NCBI RefSeq assembly: GCF_029543105.1
Contig: NZ_JARQXB010000003.1
Coordinates: 186,001-250,000 of the forward strand
Length of the DNA: 64,000 nucleotides
From: Stenotrophomonas sp. HITSZ_GD
GTDB lineage: Bacteria; Pseudomonadota; Gammaproteobacteria; Xanthomonadales; Xanthomonadaceae
Direction: 5' to 3'
Part shown: positions 1 to 8,847 of the stretch, one piece after another
How the letters are laid out: every line of letters begins with the position of its first letter
Position numbering within the stretch: the stretch's first letter is position 1
Program-made: the position numbers and the translations under genes
Notes under the pieces: model-generated
What the model was told of the DNA's origin: nothing
Database searches by the model: none
What the model saw: the letters and a program-made list of their open reading frames with translations, nothing else

Positions 1-1569
1 ATCGTTGACCAGCCGATGTATGAAGAAGTTGTGCAGCTGGGAAACAATTGTGGGTGAGATGTCCGCCGGGCGTTGGCTGGAAACCGTCAAAAAGAAGCCA
101 AACTTTCGTCCTTCTTTGATGATCTCCTCGAACATCTCTAGGCGATAGTCACGCCAGCTTTCGTGTTCGCGCGTGGATTGCTGCGACAGGATGTTGTGGG
201 CCTCATCAATTATCAGGTGCGTTGTTCGCTCCGGTGGGGTCAGGGACTGAGCCTTGTGGCGTTGGTAGAAGTGTTGTGCCAACAGCAGAGGGACGACCTT
301 CTTGATCTCTGTGTTGCAGCGCTTCAGTGAAATGACGCTTACCAAGTCGGAAGTTGAAAGAGGGTCTCGTCCAACCGCAATCACCTTTTGGAGGCCGCCC
401 ACAAGGGATTCCATTCGCTTAACCAGTGGTTGTATGTGATCGAACTGAACGAATCCGTGCTGCAACTCCCGGGTCAACTGTATGTGGACGCGGACGATTA
501 GCTCGTCGAACGCGCTAAGTCGCGATAAATCGAGCATAAGAACGGTCTGTTCAAGTGTGGCGGCGTACTCCAGGCCGTCGGCATCGAAGTAGATGGTCCT
601 GTTAGGGGTGCGACGGAAGAAGTTCTTCAGAGTCGCATTCCAGGATATGTCTTGCAGCGCACTTTCAACGGTAGCTGAGCCAGCTATCCTGCAAATTCTC
701 CGCAATAGCTCTAGCGACTCTGGTCGAGGGGATGCTGAGCTAAAGACCTTCTTGAAGGTGGCCTGTGCGTAGCCGCTCAGTGAGTTGGGGAGGCCGCCAA
801 ACAGGCGGCGTCCTTCCACCAGTCTGGTTAGAAAGGGTCGTTGGGTGTTCTGGGTCGCTTGGAAGAGCAGCGAGAGCGTGTCTGAATTCCAGAACTCTTC
901 TTGGTCGATGTAGAAGAGCGAATTGCTTGGATTCGTTGACAGGTGGTAGGACCTTTTTTGGGTCGTAAGTTGATTGCCGGTGTACTCTCCGTTGAAATCG
1001 ATGATCACGAACTGGCTTTTTCCAAGGATGCTGGCTTGGCGCTCTTCGAAAAGTGTTGTGAAAAGCTTGGCTAGCGTGTTGGACTTTCCGCTGCCAGTGT
1101 TTCCGAAGATGCCGATGTGGCTGTTGAAGAGGCGGTGCCACGGTAGCCTCACCGGAAGGTCTTCCTTCAGCATTCTCCCGATGGTGAGTCCGCCGGCCTT
1201 AGATGTTTCGTAGATCTGCAGGACCCGTGCCTCGTTCAAGAGGAATGCGGCATCCTTGATCATTGGTAGGAACTTGACGCCATGTTTGAATGTGTCGCCT
1301 TCGAAGTAGCCTATGGGGCGAACTTCAATCTTGCGAATGTACTGGGTGCGATCGCCGTCTAGCTCGAACTTTTTCTCATCGAGCTGTTCCCCTTCCACGA
1401 TGCACACAATGTCTTTGAATCCCCTCTGGATGGCTATGTGCTCCCGAATCGAGATGCCCTTATACCTTTGCCCTTCATGGAAGAGTGTTTCTTTATTCGA
1501 TTCCTCGTCGATGCGGAGCGTTATCCTTATGCCGCTAATCGCGACTACCTCGCCGACTCTGATGCTCAT
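1..1569 (-). CDS. herA: HerA-family ATPase of a SIR2-HerA defence pair (3' end outside window)
   Basis: Translating the minus strand from the ATG at 1569 gives an uninterrupted protein through position 1. It has a beta-rich N-terminal part (about 1-145, HAS-barrel-like), a Walker A motif GNTGSGKSNTL near residue 156, a Walker B LIIDEAHN near 450, and SSQRPADISPT, typical of HerA/FtsK-fold hexameric DNA pumps. The ATG overlaps the stop of the upstream SIR2 gene by 4 nt (ATGA), so the two are translationally coupled. SIR2-HerA pairs are a known anti-phage system in which an NADase works with a HerA hexamer. The C-terminus lies outside the window. Confidence 0.88.
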   Translation of the reverse strand, partial: MSIRVGEVVAISGIRITLRIDEESNKETLFHEGQRYKGISIREHIAIQRGFKDIVCIVEGEQLDEKKFELDGDRTQYIRKIEVRPIGYFEGDTFKHGVKFLPMIKDAAFLLNEARVLQIYETSKAGGLTIGRMLKEDLPVRLPWHRLFNSHIGIFGNTGSGKSNTLAKLFTTLFEERQASILGKSQFVIIDFNGEYTGNQLTTQKRSYHLSTNPSNSLFYIDQEEFWNSDTLSLLFQATQNTQRPFLTRLVEGRRLFGGLPNSLSGYAQATFKKVFSSASPRPESLELLRRICRIAGSATVESALQDISWNATLKNFFRRTPNRTIYFDADGLEYAATLEQTVLMLDLSRLSAFDELIVRVHIQLTRELQHGFVQFDHIQPLVKRMESLVGGLQKVIAVGRDPLSTSDLVSVISLKRCNTEIKKVVPLLLAQHFYQRHKAQSLTPPERTTHLIIDEAHNILSQQSTREHESWRDYRLEMFEEIIKEGRKFGFFLTVSSQRPADISPTIVSQLHNFFIHRLVND

Positions 1570-2714
1570 GGGGTGTCTCCACCAGGAGTAGGCGCGCTAT
1601 CGGGCAAAGTGGATTCAAGGGTAAAGACGGTGCGATTGAACTCGTCAAAGTTGATGTTCGACGCGCCGGGTTGAATGCATGTGACGTTCTTGAAGGCTCT
1701 GAACGTCTTTTGTACGCGCTCGTATTGGGCGCTGTCATAGCAGCAGACGAATAGCTGAAGTGACGGATTTGAGAGTGATCTTTCGACAAGATGCAAGATG
1801 TGCTCGTCAGCGAACGAGAATCCGAACGTGATAAGGATCGAGTTTGGCTTCTCGAGTTCGTAGCTAAGTAGCCTCAGCATCTGATAGTAGTGCTCGTCAA
1901 AGACCGTCTCGTGGAACTTCCACTTGGTCGGGTTCACAATTGGAAGTTGCTTGTATGTAGTCCAGAAATTTTCCAGCTTGCTCTGGGTGATTTTGGGGGT
2001 GGGGATCTCTGAGTAAGTCAATCCGTCATCCCAGAGCGAGGTGCTAAACGGCGTCAGGCTATTCATCGTCTGCTTATCGATAAGATCTGCAGTCGCTGGG
2101 TTGGAGTAATCCACCGCGATCCCGGTGCCCTCCTTTTTCCAGTAGATCGACCCGTGGAGGTGGATTAGATTGATTTGGGGGATGCTCGACTGCGTTCGGT
2201 CGAAAATTCCGGTCTGGCATAGGAATGAGTTGAAGTTTCGGGCGTTGAGGGTCTTCCTACGAAATCCTCTCGCTCCGTCGTTGAGCACGAAGTCGATTGC
2301 CGATTCTTCAATGAGAGCGTCGGCGGCATGTGCGAAGCAGCTGTCGTAGTTGGTCGTAAAGATGTTGCACCGCTTGTCAAGCGGCTTCCGACGTTGCAGA
2401 GCAGTGAGAATCGTGCGCAGTAGTGTCTTGTAGTTGTCGAGAACTCTAATCTTGTCCTCGCTCTTTACATTGGCTGGGTCATAGAGCTGCGCGGGTCGAA
2501 CGCACCGTGTGTAGTAGTACATAAACAGTGGGATGTAGCGCGCGTCTGATGCAGCTTCAAATGCGGTGGCGAGCGACTCAATCGTCATCTTCTCGCCGAA
2601 GTCGTCCCTTACCTGCAGCGACAGGGTCGGGAACAATCCGGCGGATGCGCCGGAGCCAATTAGGAAATTGACATTCTTATCGTAGATATCTGGAATGTTG
2701 ATTTTGCTAGCCAT
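1566..2714 (-). CDS. SIR2-like NAD-hydrolysing defence protein
   Basis: 382 aa. The N-terminus shows a Rossmann-type NAD-binding GSGAS (residues 20-24), then TTNYD (120-124) and HLHGS (185-189). These match the nucleotide-binding and catalytic-histidine segments of bacterial SIR2 defence proteins. The C-terminal half contains an ITFGFSFAD segment, also common in SIR2_2 proteins. It is followed with a 4-nt overlap by herA, so the likely role is the abortive-infection effector that depletes NAD+ once HerA or phage triggers it. Base composition is visibly lower in GC than the adjacent chromosome, suggesting transfer. Confidence 0.87.
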   Translation of the reverse strand: MASKINIPDIYDKNVNFLIGSGASAGLFPTLSLQVRDDFGEKMTIESLATAFEAASDARYIPLFMYYYTRCVRPAQLYDPANVKSEDKIRVLDNYKTLLRTILTALQRRKPLDKRCNIFTTNYDSCFAHAADALIEESAIDFVLNDGARGFRRKTLNARNFNSFLCQTGIFDRTQSSIPQINLIHLHGSIYWKKEGTGIAVDYSNPATADLIDKQTMNSLTPFSTSLWDDGLTYSEIPTPKITQSKLENFWTTYKQLPIVNPTKWKFHETVFDEHYYQMLRLLSYELEKPNSILITFGFSFADEHILHLVERSLSNPSLQLFVCCYDSAQYERVQKTFRAFKNVTCIQPGASNINFDEFNRTVFTLESTLPDSAPTPGGDTP

Positions 2715-2941
2715 CGCGCGCGTCCCCCTTCGGCCGAGTCGAGGCGACGTGTTTCCGCTTCTGGCATGCCATGGCAGTCGGGCATGGCCAGATCCGTGGC
2801 CCCTTGTGGGCGAACTTTATAACCCGTGAGGCCATTGGAGGAAGAGGGGGGCGGTCACCGGCGCGAGGCCTCTAGGATCTGCAGGGAGCCGGCCCAGGCT
2901 GCAGGTGTTCTTGGGGACACCGCCTGCTGGTCCCTTCGCAA

Positions 2942-3406
2942 TCAGCTCGCCAGCAGTACCTCCGGATTGACGTCGGCGCGCCGGGCGATGCGGACGCCGA
3001 CGGCAGCTGCTTGGCGGATGATGCGCTCCTCCTGGCGTTCGAGCTCGCCGAACTTGGCTTCCATCTTTCCGCGCTCCTTGTCATCAGCGATGGTCACACC
3101 ACCGGCATAGGCGGCTTTGATCTCGGTAGTTAGCAGCCCGATGACCTGCTCCGGAAATAGCTTGCAAAGTAGCGCGTAGGCGCCGTTGGCGCCCTGAGGC
3201 GTCGGGTTGACCAGGTGGCTGCGCTCCTGATCGAGGAAGTGGTGGGCAGGGAAGTCGACGTCGGCGGCGAAGGCGTAGACGCTCGCCTCAGCGCGCTGTA
3301 GCGCGGCCGCCTTCGGCAGTACGCCATTCTCCTGCTCTTGCAGCTGTTCCTTAAGCGCGGCGATCTGGCTGCGCAGGCGGCTCACGTCTTTGTTGAAGTC
3401 GGGCAT
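2942..3406 (-). CDS. Hypothetical coiled-coil protein of the accessory element
   Basis: 154 aa from ATG 3406 (MPDFNKDVSRL). The N-terminal 30 residues and a later stretch (KMEAKFGELERQEERI) are heptad-like and charged, so a coiled coil is likely. The middle has FPAHHFLDQERSHLV. I do not recognise the family. An open frame continues upstream but is low-complexity Arg/Ser/Pro and shadows the neighbouring gene, so the inner ATG was chosen. It sits 10 nt downstream of the next minus-strand gene, probably in the same operon. Confidence 0.6.
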   Translation of the reverse strand: MPDFNKDVSRLRSQIAALKEQLQEQENGVLPKAAALQRAEASVYAFAADVDFPAHHFLDQERSHLVNPTPQGANGAYALLCKLFPEQVIGLLTTEIKAAYAGGVTIADDKERGKMEAKFGELERQEERIIRQAAAVGVRIARRADVNPEVLLAS

Positions 3407-3416
3407 GAGGCGCGCC

Positions 3417-3776
3417 TCAGTGGTTCTCAAAGCCCCAGGCCACCAGCGTGCTGCGCATGTGCTGCTGGGCGGCTTGGAAGGCGGCAGCGTCGCCGCGGTT
3501 CTCCTCGTGGTCGCGCTTTGCCTTCTCCACGATCTCGAGCATGGCGTCGATGGCGGCGACCTGCTGGCGTGCTGCCTCGGTCTTGGCCTTGACCGCCGCA
3601 TCGACGCTGCCGCGCGAGTTGTAGCGGCGTTCGCCGGGCATGATGTGCGGCTGGCTACCGTCGAAGTAGTTGGCCAGATCCTGGATCTCCTGTTCCAGCG
3701 AGCGGCGGTGACGGCGAAGGTCGTTGGCGCGTTCGGTCAGCGCGCGCGACGCGCCGTAGTAGGCGACGCTCAGCAC
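3417..3776 (-). CDS. Hypothetical protein, 5' end probably lost at the element boundary
   Basis: The coherent part of this minus-strand frame begins around LHPERLRVLSVAYYG and runs to WGFENH (end 3417). It is rich in Glu/Arg/Ala helices. Only a GTG (3776) is available as a plausible start. Residues encoded further upstream look like random in-frame reading across the junction with chromosomal DNA. It is therefore probably a 5'-truncated gene at the edge of the accessory element. Function unknown; it may have been an accessory partner of the preceding coiled-coil gene. Confidence 0.45.
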   Translation of the reverse strand: MLSVAYYGASRALTERANDLRRHRRSLEQEIQDLANYFDGSQPHIMPGERRYNSRGSVDAAVKAKTEAARQQVAAIDAMLEIVEKAKRDHEENRGDAAAFQAAQQHMRSTLVAWGFENH

Positions 3777-3941
3777 GCGCAAGCGTTCGGGGTGCAGGAG
3801 AGATACGGGCTTCCCGCGCGTCCGACGTGGTCGATCTCGGTTCAAATAGACAGATCGCAAAAAAGCGCCGGGATGTTGAATTTTTCCCACCGCCATGCGG
3901 AAGGCCCGCTTGCCGATGAGCTTCGTTCTGCCCGGCGCCAC

Positions 3942-4841
3942 TCAATCGTGATTCACCGCCTGCCGAAACAACTTCAACGTCCCATCGCCATCCCGCTTCC
4001 AAAGATTCAGGCTTTTCCCCTCCACCACACCATGCGTATCGCCCGCCCGCCAGGCGACGCGGTAAAGGCCTTCCTCCAACGCAAGGTCGCGGCCCTGCAG
4101 CGGGTAAAGCTTGCCGCTGCGTAGCGCCAGCGATTCGATCGTCACGTCGCCGGGCCGCTCATGCGCCACGAAGTAATCGCGGATCTGCGTCATGCCCAGG
4201 AGCATCGGCGTGTAGTACGTGAGGTACGCCGCGTCCGGCATGAACAGCTCGGCGTGTTCGGCGCCGCGCCGCGCCGTCACCAGTTCGCCGATGATCCGGT
4301 TGCGCCCGGTGATTTCCTGGAGCAGTGCGGCGTCGGCCGGCGATGCGGTCACCTCCGGGGCCGTGGCCGCATTGAGCCTGGGCCATATCGCGGGATCGAA
4401 CGGTGCGTCCGTTCCCCACAGCTCGCAGATCAGTCGCGGCTGCGGCGAGGCCAGGTCCCATAACGCCATGAACTTGCCGTTGAACGTGGTACGCCCCGCA
4501 TCTGCCTGCGAGAACGCCAGCGCATAGTGGCCGATCTGCACCGCATGCTGCCCATATACGGTCACGTCGTGGGAAGTGCGTTGGTAATCCTCCACCCGCA
4601 CCGCATCGAACAGCGCGGCGTAGTACTGGCCGATGTTCGACGCGCCGCGGCGCACCTGGCTGTGTTCCGGCATGAGGGTGGCGTCGGGCGTATACCGGCG
4701 AGCGAGTGCCGCGGCGTCGGCGGTTCGCCAGTCCGCGGCGATGCCGGCATTGGCGTCTTGCAGCCGCTGCGCGACGGTGGCGGCCTCGGTGCCGGCGGCG
4801 GCACCAGAAAAGGACAACAGGACCAACAGGAGCCACTTCAT
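3942..4841 (-). CDS. Exported protein with two NTF2-like (DUF4440/SnoaL-type) domains
   Basis: 299 aa. The ATG at 4841 follows AGGT; an Ala/Leu-rich signal peptide (MKWLLLVLLSFSGAAAG) is present. Two similar halves each begin with a helix and an ARRYTPDATLMPEH or AELFMPDAAYLTYY segment, characteristic of NTF2-like ketosteroid-isomerase folds. The second half ends with SLNLWKRDGDGTLKLFRQ, a typical DUF4440 C-terminal strand. Likely periplasmic; substrate unknown. It is a stand-alone chromosomal gene with high-GC codon use. Confidence 0.7.
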   Translation of the reverse strand: MKWLLLVLLSFSGAAAGTEAATVAQRLQDANAGIAADWRTADAAALARRYTPDATLMPEHSQVRRGASNIGQYYAALFDAVRVEDYQRTSHDVTVYGQHAVQIGHYALAFSQADAGRTTFNGKFMALWDLASPQPRLICELWGTDAPFDPAIWPRLNAATAPEVTASPADAALLQEITGRNRIIGELVTARRGAEHAELFMPDAAYLTYYTPMLLGMTQIRDYFVAHERPGDVTIESLALRSGKLYPLQGRDLALEEGLYRVAWRAGDTHGVVEGKSLNLWKRDGDGTLKLFRQAVNHD

Positions 4842-4992
4842 GGTGGACCTCGTGCGGTGTCGGGAATGGCCGATCCGGCGCACTCTAACCCCAAATCGGC
4901 GGGGTGCGCCACGCGCCTCGGCCGAGCGGGCCGAGGGGTTCCGTCGCCTGCTGGTGGGGGAGCTTCCGGGCCTCCGGCGGACGCGAGCCGAG

Positions 4993-5340
4993 TCAGGCGG
5001 CTCGCTGCGCCGCGCGCAGCAGGTCCTCCCAGCAGTCGTGCGCGATTCCGCGCAGTTCCTCATCGGTAGCGTGCAGCGCGGGCTGGCGGGCCAACTCTCG
5101 CGTGAGTTGCCGCCACATCCGTCCCGCTTGCCCGGGATGCGCGCGATACGCCGCGCACGCCGCAAGCAGAATCGGCACGACCTGCCGTTCGAAATGCAGG
5201 TGCTGGTACGGCCCCAGCGCGTGGGTGGCGCGCCATGCCGGCAGTGCGTATTCCAGGGGGTCGGGAGGGCAGGTGGGGAAGGGCATGGCGTACACCGCGC
5301 ATGGGCCTTCCACGTTAGGCTTCGCGGCGGCAAACGCCAT
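4993..5340 (-). CDS. Hypothetical protein
   Basis: 115 aa. The start MAFAAAKPNVEGPC is at 5340. The sequence is Ala/Arg rich with Trp and Cys scattered, without signal peptide or membrane segment. GC3 is high and there is no competing better frame. It diverges from the small gene at 5448. No family recognised; probably a lineage-restricted conserved protein. Confidence 0.5.
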   Translation of the reverse strand: MAFAAAKPNVEGPCAVYAMPFPTCPPDPLEYALPAWRATHALGPYQHLHFERQVVPILLAACAAYRAHPGQAGRMWRQLTRELARQPALHATDEELRGIAHDCWEDLLRAAQRAA

Positions 5341-5447
5341 GGGCCACGTTGTCGCACCCGTTCGCGCGTTCTTGACGCCGGCGCCCGCAGGGTAATGGCG
5401 TCGGCCGCCACGCCGCCGCGGGTCCGCGAAAGGAAAAGTCCGCTTCC

Positions 5448-5759
5448 ATGCCGATGATCGAACGCTGGCGTCACCAACTGTCCGCAGGCCTGGCCCGTGC
5501 GGACCTCGAGCGCCTCACCCTGCACGACGCGGCCGAGCTGCTGCGACGCCTGGTGCCGTCGTACGCGGAATTCCGCCGCGTGGTGCCGGACATGTCGGCG
5601 GTGCACTGGTACGAGGACCCCGAGCTGGCCATTGCCGATGGCATCTGGCGGGCCACCCATCGTCCTTACGATCCGCAGTGGCCGCTGTTCAAGGCCATTG
5701 GCCGGCCGGTGGTCAACGAGGATGGGCTGTGGTCGGTCGGGAGCGCGCGCCGGCGCTGA
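5448..5759 (+). CDS. Hypothetical protein
   Basis: 103 aa starting MPMIERWRHQL. It is soluble, with an N-terminal helical part and a C-terminal aromatic segment (HWYEDPELAIADGIW). A purine-rich GCGAAAGGAAAAG lies just upstream of the ATG and serves as ribosome binding site. Family not recognised. The frame is preferred to overlapping alternatives because its residue usage is balanced and not Arg/Pro-dominated. Confidence 0.55.
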   Translation: MPMIERWRHQLSAGLARADLERLTLHDAAELLRRLVPSYAEFRRVVPDMSAVHWYEDPELAIADGIWRATHRPYDPQWPLFKAIGRPVVNEDGLWSVGSARRR

Positions 5760-5839
5760 CCGTGGCGGGCGCACTTGACGGCGGACGTCGGCTGCCGCCG
5801 AATGCGCGCGGACGCCCCGTCCGGCCCCGGAGTTGCCGC

Positions 5840-6217
5840 ATGCAGATCCGTTCCGCCTTCCGTGTTCGTTCGTTGCTGCCCATATGCGCCGCCATCGGCG
5901 TGCTGGCCGGCTGCCAGCGCCAGGCCCCGGAGGCGCTGGCCTCCGCCGCCACGCCCGCCGAGGCCAAGGCGTTCTCCTGGCCCGCGTCGCTCAAGCCCAT
6001 CGGCGATGGCTTCCCGCGCTCGGGCGATGCGTGCCGCCGGCTGGGCGAATCACCCGCGGTATCGGCTTACCTGGACCACACCTCGGTGCTGGTCGGTTGC
6101 CCCGGTCCGGCCGATGCGGCACCGGCGGCGGCGTTGTTGTCCGGTGGGCAGGGCAAGTTGATCAGCAGCATCGACGGCGTCACCGTCATCGCGCTCCCAC
6201 CCAACGCCGCGTTGTGA
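5840..6217 (+). CDS. Small lipoprotein
   Basis: 125 aa from ATG 5840. N-terminal MQIRSAFRVRSLLPICAAI is a signal peptide followed by a lipobox-like VLAGC at about residues 22-26, so it is probably acylated and sent to the outer membrane or periplasm. The remainder has a Cys pair (DACRRL, LVGC) that could form a disulfide. The frame is open further upstream, but this start places the signal peptide correctly. Function unknown. Confidence 0.6.
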   Translation: MQIRSAFRVRSLLPICAAIGVLAGCQRQAPEALASAATPAEAKAFSWPASLKPIGDGFPRSGDACRRLGESPAVSAYLDHTSVLVGCPGPADAAPAAALLSGGQGKLISSIDGVTVIALPPNAAL

Positions 6218-6234
6218 TGCACGTCCTCCTCGCT

Positions 6235-6248
6235 TGAATACGTATGCA
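6235..6248. promoter_or_regulatory. Putative LacI-family operator, copy 1
   Basis: TGAATACGTATGCA, palindromic apart from one mirrored pair (TG-ATACGTAT-CA), lies 95 nt before the GH13 alpha-glucosidase start. The same 14-mer occurs at 14022-14035, and its exact reverse complement is at 11731-11744. All three sit ahead of maltodextrin genes. Confidence 0.75.
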
Positions 6249-6342
6249 TCCCGGCCCTGTGCCGGGACGCCGACGCTAAGCTAGCCGGGTTCGTTCGAGG
6301 CCCCGTTTTTCTGGGGGCTTTCAAAGCCCGGAGGGGGGCTCG

Positions 6343-7956
6343 ATGTCGAAGACTCCATGGTGGCGGGGTGCCGTCATCTATCAGATTTATCCGCGCAGCT
6401 TCCTGGATGCGAATGGCGATGGCGTGGGCGACCTGCCCGGCATCATCGAGCGCCTGGACCACATCGCCGCGCTCGGCGTGGACGCCATCTGGGTGTCGCC
6501 GTTCTTCAAGTCGCCGATGGCCGATTTCGGCTACGACATTGCCGACTACCGCGATGTCGATCCGCTGTTCGGCACGCTGGACGATTTCGATCGCCTGCTC
6601 GCCAAGGCGCACGCGCTGGGCCTGAAAGTGATGATCGACCAGGTGCTCAGCCATACCTCCATCGAGCATGCCTGGTTCCGCGAGAGCCGGCAGGACCGCA
6701 CCAACCCCAAGGCCGACTGGTACGTCTGGGCCGACCCGCGCGAGGACGGCACCGCGCCGAACAACTGGATGTCGCTGTTCGGTGGCGTGGCCTGGCAATG
6801 GGAGCCGCGGCGCGAGCAGTATTTCCTGCACAACTTCCTGGCCAGCCAGCCGGACCTGAACTTCCACAACCCGCAGGTGCAGCAGGCCACGCTGGACAAC
6901 GTGCGCTTCTGGCTGGACCGCGGCGTGGACGGCTTCCGCCTGGACGCCATCAACTTCTGCTTCCACGACGCCCAGCTGCGCGACAACCCGCCCAAGCCGG
7001 CGGACAAGCGGGTCGGCCGCGGTTTCAGCCCGGACAACCCGTACGCCTACCAGTACCACTACTACAACAACACCCAGCCGGAGAACCTGGCGTTCCTGGA
7101 GCGCCTGCGCGCGCTGCTGGACCAGTACCCCGGCGCGGTGAGCCTGGGCGAGATTTCCTCGGAGGATTCGCTGGCCACCACCGCCGAGTACACCACCGCC
7201 GGCCGCCTGCACATGGGCTACAGCTTCGAGCTGCTGGTGGACGATTTCAGCGCGGCTTACATCCGCCAGACCGTCTCGCGCCTGGAAGCGGCGATGACCG
7301 AGGGCTGGCCATGCTGGGCGATCTCCAACCACGACGTGGAGCGCGCGGTGACGCGCTGGGGCGGCCACCCGGCCAATCCGCGCCTGGCGCGCCTGCTGGT
7401 GGCGATGCTGTGTTCGCTGCGCGGCTCCATCTGCCTCTACCAGGGCGAGGAGCTGGGCCTGGGCGAGGCCGACGTGCCGTTCGAGGCGCTGCAGGACCCC
7501 TACGGCATCACCTTCTGGCCCAACTTCAAGGGCCGCGATGGCTGCCGCACGCCGATGCCGTGGAACGACGGCCCGCAGGCCGGCTTCACCACCGGCACGC
7601 CGTGGCTGCCGATTCCCGACGAGCACAAGGCGATGTCGGTGGCGGGGCAGACGCATGACCCCGCCTCGGTGCTCAGCGCGTTCCGCCAGTTCCTGACCTG
7701 GCGGCGCACCATGCCGGTGCTGGTGGAGGGCGCGATCCGCTTCCACGACAGCGCCGAACCGGTGCTGCTGTTCGAACGCCAGCTGGGCGATGAAGTGCTG
7801 CTGCTGGCCTTCAACCTCTCGGCCGAACCGGCCCAGGTCGCCCTGCCGTCGGGCGCATGGCATCAGGTCCATGTGCCGGGCCCGGACACGGGCGAGGCAC
7901 GCGACGGCCTCGTCCACCTGCCGGGCCATGCGATGTACTGCGCCAAGCGCGGCTGA
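6343..7956 (+). CDS. GH13 alpha-glucosidase (oligo-alpha-glucosidase type)
   Basis: 537 aa, no signal peptide, hence cytoplasmic. The start ATG follows a strong GGAGGGGGG. GH13 landmarks in order are VIYQIYPRSF, GVDAIWVSPFF, GYDIADY, the nucleophile region GFRLDAINF, the acid/base glutamate in SLGEISSED, and SNHDVERAV. The pattern resembles the Xanthomonas/Halomonas alpha-glucosidases (GH13_23-like) that hydrolyse maltose and short oligosaccharides and can transglucosylate. It lies behind operator copy 1 and would finish degrading sugars imported by the transporter encoded further along. Confidence 0.93.
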   Translation: MSKTPWWRGAVIYQIYPRSFLDANGDGVGDLPGIIERLDHIAALGVDAIWVSPFFKSPMADFGYDIADYRDVDPLFGTLDDFDRLLAKAHALGLKVMIDQVLSHTSIEHAWFRESRQDRTNPKADWYVWADPREDGTAPNNWMSLFGGVAWQWEPRREQYFLHNFLASQPDLNFHNPQVQQATLDNVRFWLDRGVDGFRLDAINFCFHDAQLRDNPPKPADKRVGRGFSPDNPYAYQYHYYNNTQPENLAFLERLRALLDQYPGAVSLGEISSEDSLATTAEYTTAGRLHMGYSFELLVDDFSAAYIRQTVSRLEAAMTEGWPCWAISNHDVERAVTRWGGHPANPRLARLLVAMLCSLRGSICLYQGEELGLGEADVPFEALQDPYGITFWPNFKGRDGCRTPMPWNDGPQAGFTTGTPWLPIPDEHKAMSVAGQTHDPASVLSAFRQFLTWRRTMPVLVEGAIRFHDSAEPVLLFERQLGDEVLLLAFNLSAEPAQVALPSGAWHQVHVPGPDTGEARDGLVHLPGHAMYCAKRG

Positions 7957-8017
7957 CCCCGCGCCGCGCGCCCGCGGCGTTACCATCCGGCTTCCCCCCT
8001 GACCGGGCCAGGCCGGC

Positions 8018-8785
8018 GTGAAAATCGGCGCTCCTTCCCCTGCGGCCGCTTCCGGCAACACGCGCGGCCCTCAAGGCGATGCGACGGCGCGCCCGGGGCC
8101 GGTGGGCCAGGCGCCGGCGCGGTTGAACCTCACCGCGCCGCCCAGCCTGGGCATGGGCTGGCTCGCGCCGCGCCTGGATGGCTTCCATCGCCAGCACCCG
8201 CACCTGTCCATCGAACTGGAAATGTCGCGCGACGTGCGCGATCTGTCGTCTGGCCAATTCGATGCGGCCATCCGCGCCGGGCATGGCCACTGGCGTGGGT
8301 TGCACGCGGCCCGGTTGTTCCCGTGCATCTTCATGCCGCTGTGCGCGCCGCCGCTGCGCCGCGCCGCCGGCGCGATCGAAGACCCCGGCCAGCCGCTCGA
8401 CCTGCCGCTGCTGGGCAGGCCCGACTGGTGGCGCCTGTGGTATCGCGCACGCGGATTTCCGCTGGCGGATCTCTCCGGGAAGCTCGGCGCGCGCCTGCCG
8501 GAAACGCACCTGGACGTCGCCGCGGCGGTGGCGGGGCAGGGCGTGGCGATCGCCTCGCCGCTGGTGTTCGAGCGCGAATTGCGCGCCGGCCTGCTGGTGC
8601 CGGCACATACGTTCGTCGCCTCCGATGGGCGCGCGTTCTGGTTCGCCGCGCCGGTCAAGCGTTGCCAGCACGACAAGATCGCGCGGCTGCGAAGGTGGCT
8701 CGAGGCCGAAGCGGCCGCCACCCGGCAACACGCCCGGCCGTTTCTTTCCCGCGTGGTGGCCTGCCCACCGGCGCTGGGCGACTGA
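8018..8785 (+). pseudogene. LysR-type regulator lacking its DNA-binding domain
   Basis: The open frame encodes 255 aa starting MKIGAPSP. From about residue 35 (RLNLTAPPSLGMGWLAPRL) it matches the LysR substrate-binding domain of the GcvA-like group, including FDAAIRAGHG and the C-terminal AAVAGQGVAIASP. The N-terminal winged-helix domain of about 60 residues is absent and replaced by a low-complexity Pro/Ala/Gly stretch. I read this as a 5'-truncated remnant. A stand-alone effector-binding domain cannot be excluded, because no stop interrupts it. Confidence 0.6.
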
Positions 8786-8797
8786 GCAAAAGAAAAA

Positions 8798-8828
8798 GGC
8801 CCGCTGCCGAAGCAGCGGGCCCTTCCTT
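8798..8828. terminator. Bidirectional intrinsic terminator
   Basis: A perfect 10-bp stem (8798-8807 with 8812-8821) has a CGAA loop. It is flanked by an A-rich run on the left and CTTCCTTTC on the right. It separates the convergent truncated LysR gene and the TonB receptor gene. Confidence 0.8.
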
Positions 8829-8847
8829 TCTGCACCTTTGGGAGGGA

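Noticed and set aside
6067-8061. Minus-strand frame opposite the GH13 alpha-glucosidase
   Set aside because: Low-complexity antisense translation without start context; the alpha-glucosidase motifs on the plus strand explain the conservation.
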